Positions 22,156-33,290 are shown, counted from the stretch's first letter. The stretch is 64,000 nt of DNA from Sipunculus nudus (GCA_026874595.1 CM049319.1:20817601-20881600); one strand, 5' to 3'. The notes: generated by a model not told the origin, from the letters alone. Translations and numbers: made by a program.

Positions 22156-22877
22156 ATGACTTTGCAATCTTCCTCACAATGGATCCAAATGTCTCTGAGC
22201 CACCAGCCCTTGAGAGTTCCGAAAATGATATCTGCACAGATGAGGTATAAGAAATATATATTTAGTCATATGAAATGGAGTACAAATGGACATATACAAA
22301 ATATAAAAAAATTAATATATCTGACTTATAGGCAGCTGAGCTAAATACCTATAAATTTCATAAATCCAACTCACAATCTTTAAAAATATTATACATATCT
22401 ATAAATTAAGTATACCTACAGGTTCATGATTGGGCATCTTGGCACTGGTTACAGGCTCTATTGTCCCAGTTATCAAGGACAAGTAAGCTATATTTACTTA
22501 GTGATCATGCAAGTTATTTTAATTCAGTGATCAAGCAATTTATAAAGCTTTAACTTAGAAAAAACTGTCCTCCATTTCAATGCAGTTTCTGGTGTCTCAA
22601 CTTGGACCAAGTACATCCACCATTCAAGAAGAGATGGAGCTTGCATCTGAGGATGGCAATGCCGTTGACAGGGATGAGGACGAACTTAATGACATAATGC
22701 AAGATCATGATGCTGAGCAAAAAACAGAACATGTAGAGATGGAAGCACCAGGAACAATCAGTCAATTTGAGAATGAATTTTGTCAATTACAGGATGATAG
22801 CATGTTAAGTGAGGAGGGGGATGATAACATATCACATCTTGAATTGTCAATGCATGATCTTAGTTTGAATGATGAAG
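22156..22877 (+). CDS. three small exons of transposon gene
   Basis: Exons 22156-22244, 22422-22482 and 22586-22877 are bounded by GT-AG signals (acceptors TTTTCCAG, CCTACAG, AATGCAG; donors GTATAA, GTAAGC, GTAAAA). Their lengths (89, 61 and 292 nt) keep one frame from the preceding SSWQTSK through MTLQSSSQW..., RFMIGHLGTGYRLYCPSYQGQ and an acidic stretch EDGNAVDRDEDELNDIMQDH. This frame consistency across three introns supports a real spliced gene. The acidic region looks like a flexible linker. Confidence 0.65.
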
Positions 22878-22920
22878 GTAAAACAGGTGAAACAACTAAC
22901 TCAAGTGCAAAAAAGTGCAG

Positions 22921-23369
22921 CTATTCCAAACTTGTTTGGCTTTGAAAAGTCCATTGCCCCAGCACTTTTATGCAGGCACCCTCCACCAGCAACAGGGCGA
23001 GATGATGACATACATGTTCTAAGAGATATACTGGATGACATTTTGATCGAGACTGGCCGCTACAAAATAAACAAACAGGACAAAATCCTTGTTGGACCTG
23101 ATCACAAATTGGGAACCAACCTGTTGAAATTGGTCAAGCAAGAAGAAAAGTATGAACAGTTTCTGCCTGATTTCCCACTTCTTCATTTGCGAAAATCAAG
23201 GATCACCACTTTGTTTAGCGCATACAAGGATGCTGGCATTATTCATATGTTGAAATTCATGAGAGAAGATGACAGGGATGAATGGACAAAGCTTGTCTCG
23301 GCAACACATATTGATGTAGCAACAAGGAATGTGAAGCGCTTGTCTCAAGCTCTGCACCTGGCAGTCATT
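22921..23369 (+). pseudogene. start of large exon of transposon gene, cut off by fusion
   Basis: After a 43-bp intron (22878-22920) the frame continues DEAIPNLFGFEKSIAPALL and runs to LSQALHLAVI, where homology to the transposon stops at 23369. The following bases are Penelope-like DNA and the frame ends at once. The full exon is seen at 37309-39551 (minus) and 48042-50188 (plus). Confidence 0.8.
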
Positions 23370-24326
23370 ATTTTCCCAAAATAAGTATGAATATGAGCAA
23401 GCTCTCAAAAAAAGTGGACATAGCAGCCTACTTAAATTTCAACCAAACGCTGAAGGCACTACTAGGAGAAAAAAGAATAGAAGTAGAAACGTAACATGGT
23501 ACAACCCACCATATAACATGGCACTCAAAACCAATATCGGTAAGAACTTCCTAAAACTAATTGATAAACACTTCCCCAAAAACCACATCCTAAATCCCAT
23601 CATCAACAGAAAAACAGTTAAAATCAGTTACAGCTGCTGTCCTAATATTGACTCCATAATATCATCCCACAACCGTAAAGTGTTAAATGACCAAACCACT
23701 CCACAAGATCAGACAGATAAATGCAACTGCAAGGACAAAACCAACTGTCCCATCCCCGGAAAATGTTGCACGGAAGGTGTCATCTACAAAGCCACGGTCG
23801 AAAACACCCAAATCAACTACGTCGGCATGACACAAGGAAAATTTAAAACCAGATTTACCCAACATACTCACTCTTTCAGAACTCAATCTAAAAAGAACGC
23901 CACAACCCTGTCCCAATACGTCTGGGACAAAAAAATGAACCCTAAACCAAAAATTAAATGGCAAATAATCAAACAGTGCAAAACCTACCAACCAGGTGAT
24001 AAATGCTGTGACTTATGTCTGTCAGAAAAACTAGAAATATTGAAAAACAGCACTAGCCCCAACAACATCAACAAAAGAAATGACATTGGGGCTAAATGTC
24101 TACATCGTAAAAACTTCATGCTTAACAGAATAACTTGAGAAAAGCACGCAGAGTTGTGTGGGGGTGCCCGCCACACGTCTCTGTGTACAAGCCTCGAAGA
24201 CCCGGACACGTCATGCCTGACTGCGCACCTGAAAAACCACAATAGATGTACCTACTACACTTCAGTCTGTGATCAACTGGAGACAGTGAAACAGCTGTAA
24301 GACCAAGTGAGTAGTACAACTACTAC

Positions 24327-24330
<4 letters not shown>
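23370..24330 (+). mobile_element. 5'-truncated Penelope-like element
   Basis: Only the 3' end of the element is present, from just before the RT-endonuclease linker to a 3' tail ending CTACTACCTC against a (TA)n tract. The first bases, TTATTTTCCCAAAATAA (23368-23384, shared with the transposon edge), are a 7-bp inverted repeat with a CCC loop. The same truncation point is found at both palindrome centres further right, so these copies share one origin. Confidence 0.85.
23380..24138 (+). CDS. Penelope-like C-terminus: linker plus GIY-YIG endonuclease
   Basis: 252 codons open from the truncation point. Residues 33-46 (NRSRNVTWYNPPYN) and the following KTNIGKNFLKLIDKHFP are the conserved linker of Penelope-like reverse transcriptases. 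A cysteine cluster (C115, C117, C123, C129) precedes the GIY-YIG core: GVIY at 133-136, YVGMT at 147-151, Arg158, His162/164, Asn173 and Glu216 in CLSEKLEI. In full-length elements this nuclease nicks target DNA for retrotransposition. Here the RT palm is missing, so the fragment cannot move by itself. The ATG at 23518 is internal and not a natural start. Confidence 0.88.
   Translation, partial: NKYEYEQALKKSGHSSLLKFQPNAEGTTRRKKNRSRNVTWYNPPYNMALKTNIGKNFLKLIDKHFPKNHILNPIINRKTVKISYSCCPNIDSIISSHNRKVLNDQTTPQDQTDKCNCKDKTNCPIPGKCCTEGVIYKATVENTQINYVGMTQGKFKTRFTQHTHSFRTQSKKNATTLSQYVWDKKMNPKPKIKWQIIKQCKTYQPGDKCCDLCLSEKLEILKNSTSPNNINKRNDIGAKCLHRKNFMLNRIT

Positions 24331-24380
<50 letters not shown>
24330..24380. 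repeat. (TA)n microsatellite at loop edge
   Basis: A TA run joins the Penelope-like 3' end to the right arm of the inverted repeat. Confidence 0.95.
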
Positions 24381-24384
<4 letters not shown>

Positions 24385-24834
24385 TGTTAATTTGTGTTGA
24401 TCCATGATTCTTTTACTCAAGTTAATCTGTTGTCTTATAAGATTATGATTGAAGGTCCAAGAAAAAGATCTCTGTCTACCTATACTTAAGTTTCCACAGT
24501 CAGGCGCAAATTGAAAAGTGTGAATGTTTTAATCAATATACATATCAGTTCCCAAAAGTGAGCTGCAATGGAGTAATGGGGTATAAGCCTTATTCCTTAG
24601 AATGAAACCAAACCATAACGTGTGTAATATGTTAGTAATTCATAACAATAAATATCTGATTTTTTTATTTATTTTTTGTACAATACTCAAACCCATTGAT
24701 GAAAGTCAAAGTCATTGTATGCATGGACACATGCTCAAATAACTTCTTTAAAAAGCTCCAGATTGGTTGTTTAGTTCGTGTCATTATATTCTAAAAAAAT
24801 GTTTCTGTTAAACAAAGGCTTCCAGCCTATGACA

Positions 24835-25470
24835 GTTGTCATGTCACGTGGCCACGTGGTTCGGACAAATCAGAAGGTTTTAAAATATACAATCTTTCAG
24901 GCTGATACGTCAAACCACTCCTGAGATATGAATGGTATTTACCAAGACATGAATGGAGGTAACGCAAAACGGGTGTAGTTGGCGCCTTCAGTATTGTATA
25001 TTAAAAGTATCTTAAAGCTATGTGTGTTTCACCAAACTAGATGCACGACTGGACATCAGACAAACACGATCGTAGGTTATGCGGGAACTGTACTTGAGAA
25101 AAAAAAACATGTTCTATGGATATGAAAATTTCAGGCCGATACTTCGAACCACTCCTGATTTGTGTTTATTGATGAATTTTTCAAGAAATGATTGTAGGTG
25201 ACGCCACTTGTGTATGAGGAAGCTGTCAAAGACTGCAAACTTTAAGATCCTGAGATATATGTGATTTTTACCCAAAACAGACGCACGGATGAACGGAACG
25301 CATAAACGATTGTTAGAGGCGCTACCAGATAAATAAGATCCTGACATGCAGAATTTCAGGAAGACATCAAACCGACATCAAACCGATTCTGAAAAATAAG
25401 AACAGACGCATGAATTGATATCACGCAAAGAAATGTTATATGTGGCGCCACCTATCTTCATCAAGGAAAA
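24835..25470. repeat. degenerate GGCGCCACCTAC tandem units, mirrored copy
   Basis: Mirror image of the units at 18026-18660, with the same spacing and only a few base differences. Confidence 0.65.
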
Positions 25471-26410
25471 GGTTCCCATGTGACTCTATCAAGATACAAA
25501 GTTTTGGAAAATTCCGTCCAGCGGTTGAAGAGGAGATCTTCGTTAACGAACGCCGCTGAAAACAAAAATGAAATGGATTGATTTTAATTAGATTTAATTT
25601 AATTCAGTATTGTTCACTGATGGAAAAGGTGAGTATAAAATATTTTGGTACATGAGGAAATTTTAAAGGTTTTTGTTTTGACCTATCGAAAATGATACCA
25701 TAATGCATGGTAACGGTTTTATAAAGATCATTTTTGTGACTAGAGGCGTTTTGCTGAAGGAAGATTCACTGGAAACTAGTTTATTCTGAAGATGTACGGA
25801 GTATACTGTAATATAACCATTATCCCTCCCTCATCTGTAAAGTAGGTTCTTGTTTATTTTTTTTATTTTTGTTATTAGAATTTTAAAAATAACAGTAAAC
25901 ACCTTGATTTTCCCTGTGCTAAGGTACCTGAATTAACAAAATCCTCCAGTACAAAAATGATAACGGCTGGTATTATGAGGCCAGGAAAACATTTAATTGA
26001 AAACCCAAAAATGACCTTGAAAGCCTTCATCTATTCTTGCCTTTCTATAATGAAGTAATTTGATCCAGTGTGCTTGGCTGATTAGTGTTTTATTTTAAGA
26101 TTTTTAGTATTATTTATTAATCCAATAATTTGGTTATAAAGCTAAGAATCCACCAGCATGTCGATTCGTTTTGTGCAGCAACCATTCCGCATGCCGGATC
26201 CGTGTATATGGGATCTTACATTATTTTCTCAGTCAATTTCGATTATATCCGTCTGCCGGTTCCACGTTCTGTGCATATGGAATTTTAGTTAACTTTAACA
26301 TATTTTCGGATCGCACTCACATTACCAGTCTAGACAGAGAGAGAGAGAAAAAGCGAAAAGAAAACGGATTTATATGTTATAGGATTGGCCTGGAGTGTAT
26401 ATATAAATAT

Positions 26411-26449
<39 letters not shown>

Positions 26450-26803
26450 AAAAGAGAGAGAGTATATAAATATTTCATTACATACGGAGTTTAGTATAGT
26501 CATTATTCAGATATTAAAAATATATGTAAAAACAGCTCCTCCACAAATTATAGATGAACTTTTTTATTCATGTGTGCAGAGAATAAATGGCGTCTCTCAA
26601 CCAGTCTCTGTTACTCATATATTCCCTCATATTACCATGTACTCTTTCTTCTTGTAATATAACATTATATGTGACATTTGAATATACATATCTGAGATAC
26701 ATGAAATAACACATTATTACCCAAACGACTTTCACAGTTTGAATTTTCTGCAATGTGAACACTTTTACGATATGCACTGTTGAAAAAAAGGCAACGTAGC
26801 GGT

Positions 26804-27205
26804 TCTAGGGCCAGTCAAATATTCTGTTTAGCAATGCATGCGTATAATATCTAATTGTAAGGACGTTAGTAGGCTCTCATCTGCTTGAGAAGACTCTCAT
26901 GGACAGTAGCATGTTTTACCCCTTTCAGAGCTCCCATACACTTTTCCTCGCCGTCCTTTCTGTAGCAATAAAACCCCTTTCCCTCACTGTAAAATATCAC
27001 ACAAGAGTCAATCCTGCGAAGAATGCCCAGAAACTCTTCGACTAAAGCTAGTTTACAAGCGGGTTTTTAACGAATAGAGCAGAATCTAATATCAGGAAAT
27101 GATTAATGGGGAAATACTTGAAATGAGGCAGGAAACATAGGTAGTGAATACCGTGTTTGCTTATTTCAGTGTTCAGATTAAGCTGTGTCCGGTTCTCCTG
27201 GTAAC
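26804..27205 (-). pseudogene. 3' remnant of sulfotransferase-like gene, mirrored copy
   Basis: Reverse-complement counterpart of 16281-16682. It shares the same missing 5' half, the same 1-bp loss and the same premature stops, so the damage predates the inverted duplication. It is divergent from the intact gene at 28356. Confidence 0.88.
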
Positions 27206-28355
27206 GTGTATAGAACAATATAACGGCGTTTTCTGTCTTTCTGTTTGTCCGCCTGTGTGTATATGTATCTGCAAGCGCAAGTACATAGAAATGGCAGAGG
27301 CCAGGACATAGAATAAACGTATCTTTTAATACGCCCCCAACCTAGTTTACAATAACGCTCTACTCTAGTAGGACGAAAATTATGAAGTAAAATTAGCATA
27401 TCCGGAGCGCTTACATTCTTTTAACTGTGGTTTGTCAATCAGGTAGTCAAGTACCGTTACTTCGGGTGGGGGATGGGTGAGATCTGAGCATTCATGGGTA
27501 AAAAAAAATGTCGACAGTATTTCCAAGAAAATTCAATTTGACTGTTGACTATCACTCAGTTACCCTTAAGCTTCGTATATTAAAGCAAGTAATTATGTTC
27601 TGTGATTAGAGCTTATATTATAACAAACTACCAACAGAAATGACAATTTATTGCATGTATTTTAATAAATGTCCACACGGGGCAGGGGGATTCCTCCTCC
27701 AGCAGTCCCGCCCACTTCGTCTGTGGGTAGTTTGTTATAATTTAAGCTGCAATCACAGAACATCATAATTTTCTTTACTTACGTGGCGTAAGGGTACCTG
27801 AGTGATAGTCATCAGTCAAATTGAACTTTCATGCAAATACTGTCCACACTTTTTTTAATTATGGATTCTCAGATAGCACTTCCCCTATCCCCGCCCGAAG
27901 ATGCACCAGAGTGAAACGAATGTAAGCGCTCCGGATATGCTCATATAACTTCGTAATTTTACTAATATAGTAGAGCATTATTGTACACTAGGTAGGGTGA
28001 ACTTAATAAAAGATTCGTTTATTCTATTTCCTGGTCTCTGTCATTACTATGTACTAGCTCTTGCAGATACACATGTACACAGGCAGACAGAAATCGTATA
28101 ATGTTGTCTACACGTGAATGGCTGTAATAAATAAAGATATTGATTTAAGAGCCAAACTTAAACTTCACAATGGCTATAAACCACTAAATTCATGAAGGTG
28201 CTGTTTCTTTTTAGTAGCATCATATATCGAAACAAGAGCAAGCGAAACCTTATATATGATATATGTATTGACGTATATACATATTATGTTCCTATATTCC
28301 TGGTACGAAGACTGACAATATCATTTTTGGTCATCGTTGCGAAAGGGCAGCCATA
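27206..28355. promoter_or_regulatory. shared upstream region of divergent sulfotransferase copies
   Basis: This is the mirrored copy of the old imperfect inverted repeat (centre near 27676) and the 5' flank of the intact gene. A TATATATGATATAT stretch near 28250, about 100 bp before the ATG, could act as a TATA box, but the region is AT-rich and this is weak evidence. No other gene is visible. Confidence 0.4.
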
Positions 28356-29348
28356 ATGGTTCAGAGACCGTATAGACTGTGTGTTCTGGTAAGCGTATTT
28401 TGTTTGGTCCTCTGGCTATTTATGTATGAAGAAACGTATCCATCACTGGTTAGAAGTGCAACAGGAATAAAAGAAGCTATATCGGCTCGTAAAGGCGGAG
28501 AAAAAGTTGTTCAAGAAGAAATTTCCTCGTCTCCAAACACGTCATTACATTATGCATCTAAATCTACATTGATGAAACGTCTTCCTCAAGCACATGTCTT
28601 AGGAGCAATGAAAGGAGGAACTCAAACTATGGAAACCTTTCTAAGACTCCATCCTAACATTGTACAGGCACCAATCGGCTTTCATACCTACCGAGACGCA
28701 GTGACTAAAGGCATAGACTGGTACCGGTCTCTCATGCCTCTGTCCCGAGAAGACCAGATAACAATGACAGCTGCCGGAGGGTTTTGTGGGGATGGCTCCT
28801 ATGCTAATGCGCAAAAACTACATGCGGTAACTCCAAATATTAAACTAATTTTAATATTAAGGGATCCAGTCCAAAGAGCCATATCACATTTTTCAATGTG
28901 GCGTGCGGCCCGCCCATACTGGAGAAATAAAACCATAGAAGACGCTATATGTTACCAGGATAATCGGACACAGCTCAATCTCAACACGGAAATAATCAAA
29001 TTCGGTATTTACTACCTTTGTTTCCTGCCTTATTTTAAGTATTTCCCCATGAATCAGTTTCTGATATTAGATTCTGCCCTGTTCGTTAAAAACCCGCTGG
29101 TGGAACTAGCGAAAGTCGAAGAGTTTCTGGACATTCCTCGCAGGTTTGACTCAAGTATGATATTTTACAGTGAGGAAAAGGGGTTTTATTGCTATAGGAA
29201 GGACGGCGAGGAAAAGTGTATGGGAGCACTGAAAGGAGTCAAGCATGCTACTGTCAAGGAAAGTCTTCTAAAGCAGATGAGAGCTTACTATCATCCTTTC
29301 AATGAGAAATTATACGCATTGCTCAACAGAAGATTTGACTGGCCATAA
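28356..29348 (+). CDS. heparan-sulfate glucosamine 3-O-sulfotransferase-like protein
   Basis: An intact single-exon gene of 330 residues. The family transfers sulfate from PAPS to the 3-OH of glucosamine in heparan sulfate in the Golgi. A short basic N-terminus and a hydrophobic segment (about 8-23) fit a type II membrane anchor. The 5'-phosphosulfate loop is GAMKGGT (83-89), and the 3'-phosphate motif is RDPVQRAISHF (169-179). The family's C-terminal disulfide loop is present (GFYCYR...KCMGALKG, Cys279/Cys288), and the protein ends FDWP. Possible N-glycosylation sites are N61, N191 and N203. The usual EVHFFD region reads IGFHTYRD, so the catalytic glutamate expected two residues before the histidine appears to be glycine; activity or substrate may differ. 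The length is typical. An AATAAA follows 236 bp after the stop. Confidence 0.9.
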   Translation: MVQRPYRLCVLVSVFCLVLWLFMYEETYPSLVRSATGIKEAISARKGGEKVVQEEISSSPNTSLHYASKSTLMKRLPQAHVLGAMKGGTQTMETFLRLHPNIVQAPIGFHTYRDAVTKGIDWYRSLMPLSREDQITMTAAGGFCGDGSYANAQKLHAVTPNIKLILILRDPVQRAISHFSMWRAARPYWRNKTIEDAICYQDNRTQLNLNTEIIKFGIYYLCFLPYFKYFPMNQFLILDSALFVKNPLVELAKVEEFLDIPRRFDSSMIFYSEEKGFYCYRKDGEEKCMGALKGVKHATVKESLLKQMRAYYHPFNEKLYALLNRRFDWP

Positions 29349-29584
29349 AAACGCTAATTTTTTTTTTAACAGTGCATATCGTTAAAGTGTTCACATTGCA
29401 GAACATTCAAACTGAGAAAGGCGTTTGGGTAATAATGTATTTTTTCATGTGTCTCAGATATGTATATTTAAATGTCACATGTAATGTTATATTACAACAA
29501 CAAAGAGCACATTGTGATATGAGGGAATATATGAGTAACAGAGGCTAGTTGAGAGACACTTGCCACTTATTCACAGCACACATG

Positions 29585-29590
29585 AATAAA
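29585..29590 (+). promoter_or_regulatory. putative poly(A) signal of the sulfotransferase
   Basis: A canonical AATAAA lies 236 bp downstream of the stop codon, in CATGAATAAAAGG. The equivalent position downstream of the pseudogene at 16682 also keeps CATGAATAAAA. Confidence 0.5.
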
Positions 29591-29637
29591 AGGTCATCTA
29601 TACTTGTGGAGGAGCTGTTTTTGCATATATTTTTAAT

Positions 29638-29751
29638 ATCTGAATAAGGATAATACCTAACTTCGCATGTAATGATACATGTATATACTGTCTCCTTATA
29701 TATATATATATATATGTATATATATGTATATGTATATGTATATATATATAT

Positions 29752-29782
<31 letters not shown>

Positions 29783-31430
29783 CACTCTAGGCTAATCCTA
29801 TGACAAATGAACCCGCTCTCTTCTCGTGTTTTCCTCTCTGTCTAGACTGGCATTAAGTGCGCGATCTGAAAATATGTGAAAGTTAACTAACATTCCATAA
29901 TGTTTGGATCCGGCATGCGGATAAAATCGATATTGACTGAACAAATAATGTAGAATTCCATACGTACGGATCCGGCATGCGGAATGCCTGCTTCACAAAA
30001 CGAATCGACGTTTAGATGGAATCTTAGCTTTATAACTAAATTATGGGATAAGTAATAAAACTAAAAATCTTATAAACACTTATCAGCCAAGAACACTAGG
30101 ATCAAATTACTTCATTTTACAAATGGAAGAATAGACGTGGGCCTCCGTGATCATTTTCGGTTTTAATGAAATGTTGTCCTAACCTTATTATGATACCAGC
30201 CGTTATCATTGTTGTACTGGACGATTTTGTAAATTCATGAACCTTAGCACAGGGAAAATCAAATGTGTTTAGTGTTATTTTGAAATGCAAATTAACAAAA
30301 TGAAAAAAGAATAAACAAAAACCTACTTTACAGATGAGGGAGGGATAATGGTATTATTACAGTATACTCCGTACATCTTCAGAATAAACTAATTTACAGT
30401 GGATCTTCCTTTAGCAAAACTGATCTTCATGAAACGGTTTACCATGGATTACGGTATCATTTTCGTTAAGTAAAAAGAAAAACCTTTAATATTTCCTCAT
30501 GTACAAAAATATTTTATATAAACCTTTTCCATCACTGAACTAAACTGAGAAATATTTGTCTTATTTAAATCAATCCCTTCCATCTTTGTTTTCAGCGGCG
30601 TTCGTTAACGAAGATCTATGTAACCGCTGGACGGAATAATCTTTATAGGGTCACAGGTGTACCTTTTCGGTGACGAAGTTAGGTGGCGCCTAATATAACC
30701 GTTTTTTTTCATGATATCCATGCATGCATCTGTTTTCATTTACCAGAATCCGTTTGATGTGTTTTCCTGAAATGTTGCATGTCAAAGATCTTATTTATCT
30801 GGTAGCACTTCCTACAATCGTTTATCCGTTGCGTTCATCCATGCGTCTGTTTTGGGTGAAAATCACAAATATCTGAACATTTCAAAGTTTGCAGGGTGGT
30901 GACGGCTTTCTCGAACACAAGATAGATGGCGCCACCTACATTAATTTTTTTGAAGAATTCATCGATTAACGTTCATCAGGAGTGGTTCGAAATTTTCATA
31001 TTAATTGAAAATAGTTTTTTTTTTCACGTACACTGATCGCGCAACCTACAATCGTTTTTGTCTGAGGTCCAGTCGTGCATTTATTTTGGTAGACACATAT
31101 AACACATGAGTTGCTTGATATGTACATCCATCCTGAATAGCTCTGTCGTACAGAAGACCTTAGGCGCCACCTACAATCGCGCTTTCATAGTATTCACCCA
31201 TGCACATGACAAAGTAAGTGTATCGTATCGGCTGGTAATTTTCATGTCCATAGCTGTTGGATACTTTTTTAATACAGTACTGGAGGTGACAACTACACCC
31301 GTTTTGCGTTACCTCCATTCATGTCTTGGCAAATATCATTCATATCTCAGGAGTGGTTTGACGTATCAGCCTGAAAGATTGCATATTTTGCAATCTTCTG
31401 ATTTTTACGAACCACGTGGCCACGTCAACA
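29638..31430 (+). repeat. tandem direct duplication, unit 1
   Basis: Downstream flank of the sulfotransferase, paralogous to 17.0-18.65 kb at about 85% by eye. It repeats as 31495-33290 at an offset near 1,857-1,863 bp with about 99% identity. Inside are (TA)n/(GA)n microsatellites (29697-29782) and GGCGCC-type degenerate repeats (about 30680-31400). No gene is seen. Confidence 0.9.
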
Positions 31431-31494
31431 AAACATTTCATCAACAAAAGAAATGACATTGGGGCTAAATGTCTACATCGTAAAAACTTCATGC
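31431..31494 (+). repeat. Penelope-derived filler at duplication junction
   Basis: Between the two tandem units lies a stretch absent from unit 2's own ends. Its main part, ATCAACAAAAGAAATGACAT followed by TGGGGCTAAATGTCTACATC and GTAAAAACTTCATGCTT, equals 24067-24123 of the Penelope-like coding end. It is neither full-length nor at a natural 3' end, so it looks like copied filler and not a normal insertion. Confidence 0.88.
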
Positions 31495-31607
31495 TTTCTG
31501 AATAAGGATAATACCTAACTTCGCATGTAATGATACATGTATATACTGTCTCCTTATATATATATATATATATGTATATATATGTATATGTATGTGTATA
31601 TATATAT

Positions 31608-31649
<42 letters not shown>

Positions 31650-33290
31650 TCTAGGCTAATCCTATGACAAATGAACCCGCTCTCTTCTCGTGTTTTCCTC
31701 TCTGTCTAGACTGGCATTAAGTGCGCGATCTGAAAATATGTGAAAGTTAACTAACATTCCATAATGTTTGGATCCGGCATGCGGATAAAATCGATATTGA
31801 CTGAACAAATAATGTAGAATTCCATACGTACGGATCCGGCATGCGGAATGCCTGCTTCACAAAACGAATCGACGTTTAGATGGAATCTTAGCTTTATAAC
31901 TAAATTATGGGATAAGTAATAAAACTAAAAATCTTATAAACACTTATCAGCCAAGAACACTAGGATCAAATTACTTCATTTTACAAAGGGAAGAATAGAC
32001 GTGGGCCTCCGTGATCATTTTCGGTTTTAATGAAATGTTGTCCTAACCTTATTATGATACCAGCCGTTATCATTGTTGTACTGGACGATTTTGTAAATTC
32101 ATGAACCTTAGCACAGGGAAAATCAAATGTGTTTAGTGTTATTTTGAAATGCTAATTAACAAAATGAAAAAAGAATAAACAAAAACCTACTTTACAGATG
32201 AGGGAGGGATAATGGTATTATTACAGTATACTCCGTACATCTTCAGAATAAACTAATTTACAGTGGATCTTCCTTTAGCAAAACTGATCTTCATGAAACG
32301 GTTTACCATGGATTACGGTATCATTTTCGTTAAGTAAAAAGAAAAACCTTTAATATTTCCTCATGTACAAAAATATTTTATATAAACCTTTTCCATCACT
32401 GAACAAAACTGAGAAATATTTGTCTTATTTAAATCAATCCCTTCCATCTTTGTTTTCAGCGGCGTTCGTTAACGAAGATCTATGTAACCGCTGGACGGAA
32501 TAATCTTTATAGGGTCACAGGTGTACCTTTTCGGTGACGAAGTTAGGTGGCGCCTAATATAACCGTTTTTTTTTCATGATATCCATGCATGCATCTATTT
32601 TCATTTATCAGAATCCGTTTGATGTGTTTTCCTGAAATTTTGCATGTCAAAGATCTTATTTATCTGGTAGCACTTCCTACAATCGTTTATCCGTTGCGTT
32701 CATCCATGCGTCTGTTTTGGGTGAAAATCACAAATATCTGAACATTTCAAAGTTTGCAGGGTGGTGACGGCTTTCTCGAACACAAGATAGATGGCGCCAC
32801 CTACATTATTTTTTTGAAGAATTCATCGATTAACGTTCATCAGGAGTGGTTCGAAATTTTCATATTAATTGAAAATAGTTTTTTTTTCACGTACACTGAT
32901 CGCGCAACCTACAATCGTTTTTGTCTGAGGTCCAGTCGTGCATTTAGTTTGGTAGACACATATAACACATGAGTTGCTTGATATGTACATCCATCCTGAA
33001 TAGCTCTGTCGTACAGAAGACCTTAGGCGCCACCTACAATCGCGCTTTCATAGTATTCACCCATGCACATAACAAAGTAAGTGTATCGTATCGGCTGGTA
33101 ATTTTCATGTCCATAGCTGTTGGATTCTTTTTTAATACAGTACTGGAGGTGACAACTACACCCGTTTTGCGTTACCTCCATTCATGTCTTGGCAAATATC
33201 ATTCATATCTCAGGAGTGGTTTGACGTATCAGCCTGAAAGATTGCATATTTTGCAATCTTCTGATTTTTACGAACCACGTGGCCACGTGA
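31495..33290 (+). repeat. tandem direct duplication, unit 2
   Basis: Near-identical second copy of 29638-31430, starting TCTGAATAAGGATAATACC. It carries its own (TA)n/(GA)n tract at 31555-31647 with a longer GA run. At its right end it continues into the natural flank (CCACGTGGCCACGTGACATG), which unit 1 lacks. Confidence 0.9.

Larger units (their letters stand above)
19131..23369 (+). mobile_element. truncated copy of the XPG-type DNA transposon
   Basis: Starts inside the terminal repeat: it lacks the outer 25 bases found at 45350-45374 and begins at TCAGCTCAACTTGAGCTG. It continues through the 5' exons and stops inside the large exon at GCAGTCATT, where Penelope-like sequence begins. The whole nuclease half is missing. 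In compensation it keeps about 1.1 kb of 5' exons (about 19382-20512) that the copies at 35-64 kb have lost. It differs from them by scattered substitutions and a coding frameshift near 20822. Confidence 0.88.
24381..28952. repeat. right arm of 4.57-kb inverted repeat
   Basis: Reverse complement of 14534-19107. It ends inside the intact sulfotransferase coding region near 28952, beyond which the left arm has only (TA)n and LINE debris. The right arm alone therefore connects to a complete gene. Differences from the left arm are scattered single bases and microsatellite length. Confidence 0.9.

Noticed and set aside
23518-23520. ATG as the start of a 206-residue protein
   Set aside because: The frame stays open 46 codons upstream into conserved linker sequence, so this methionine is internal.
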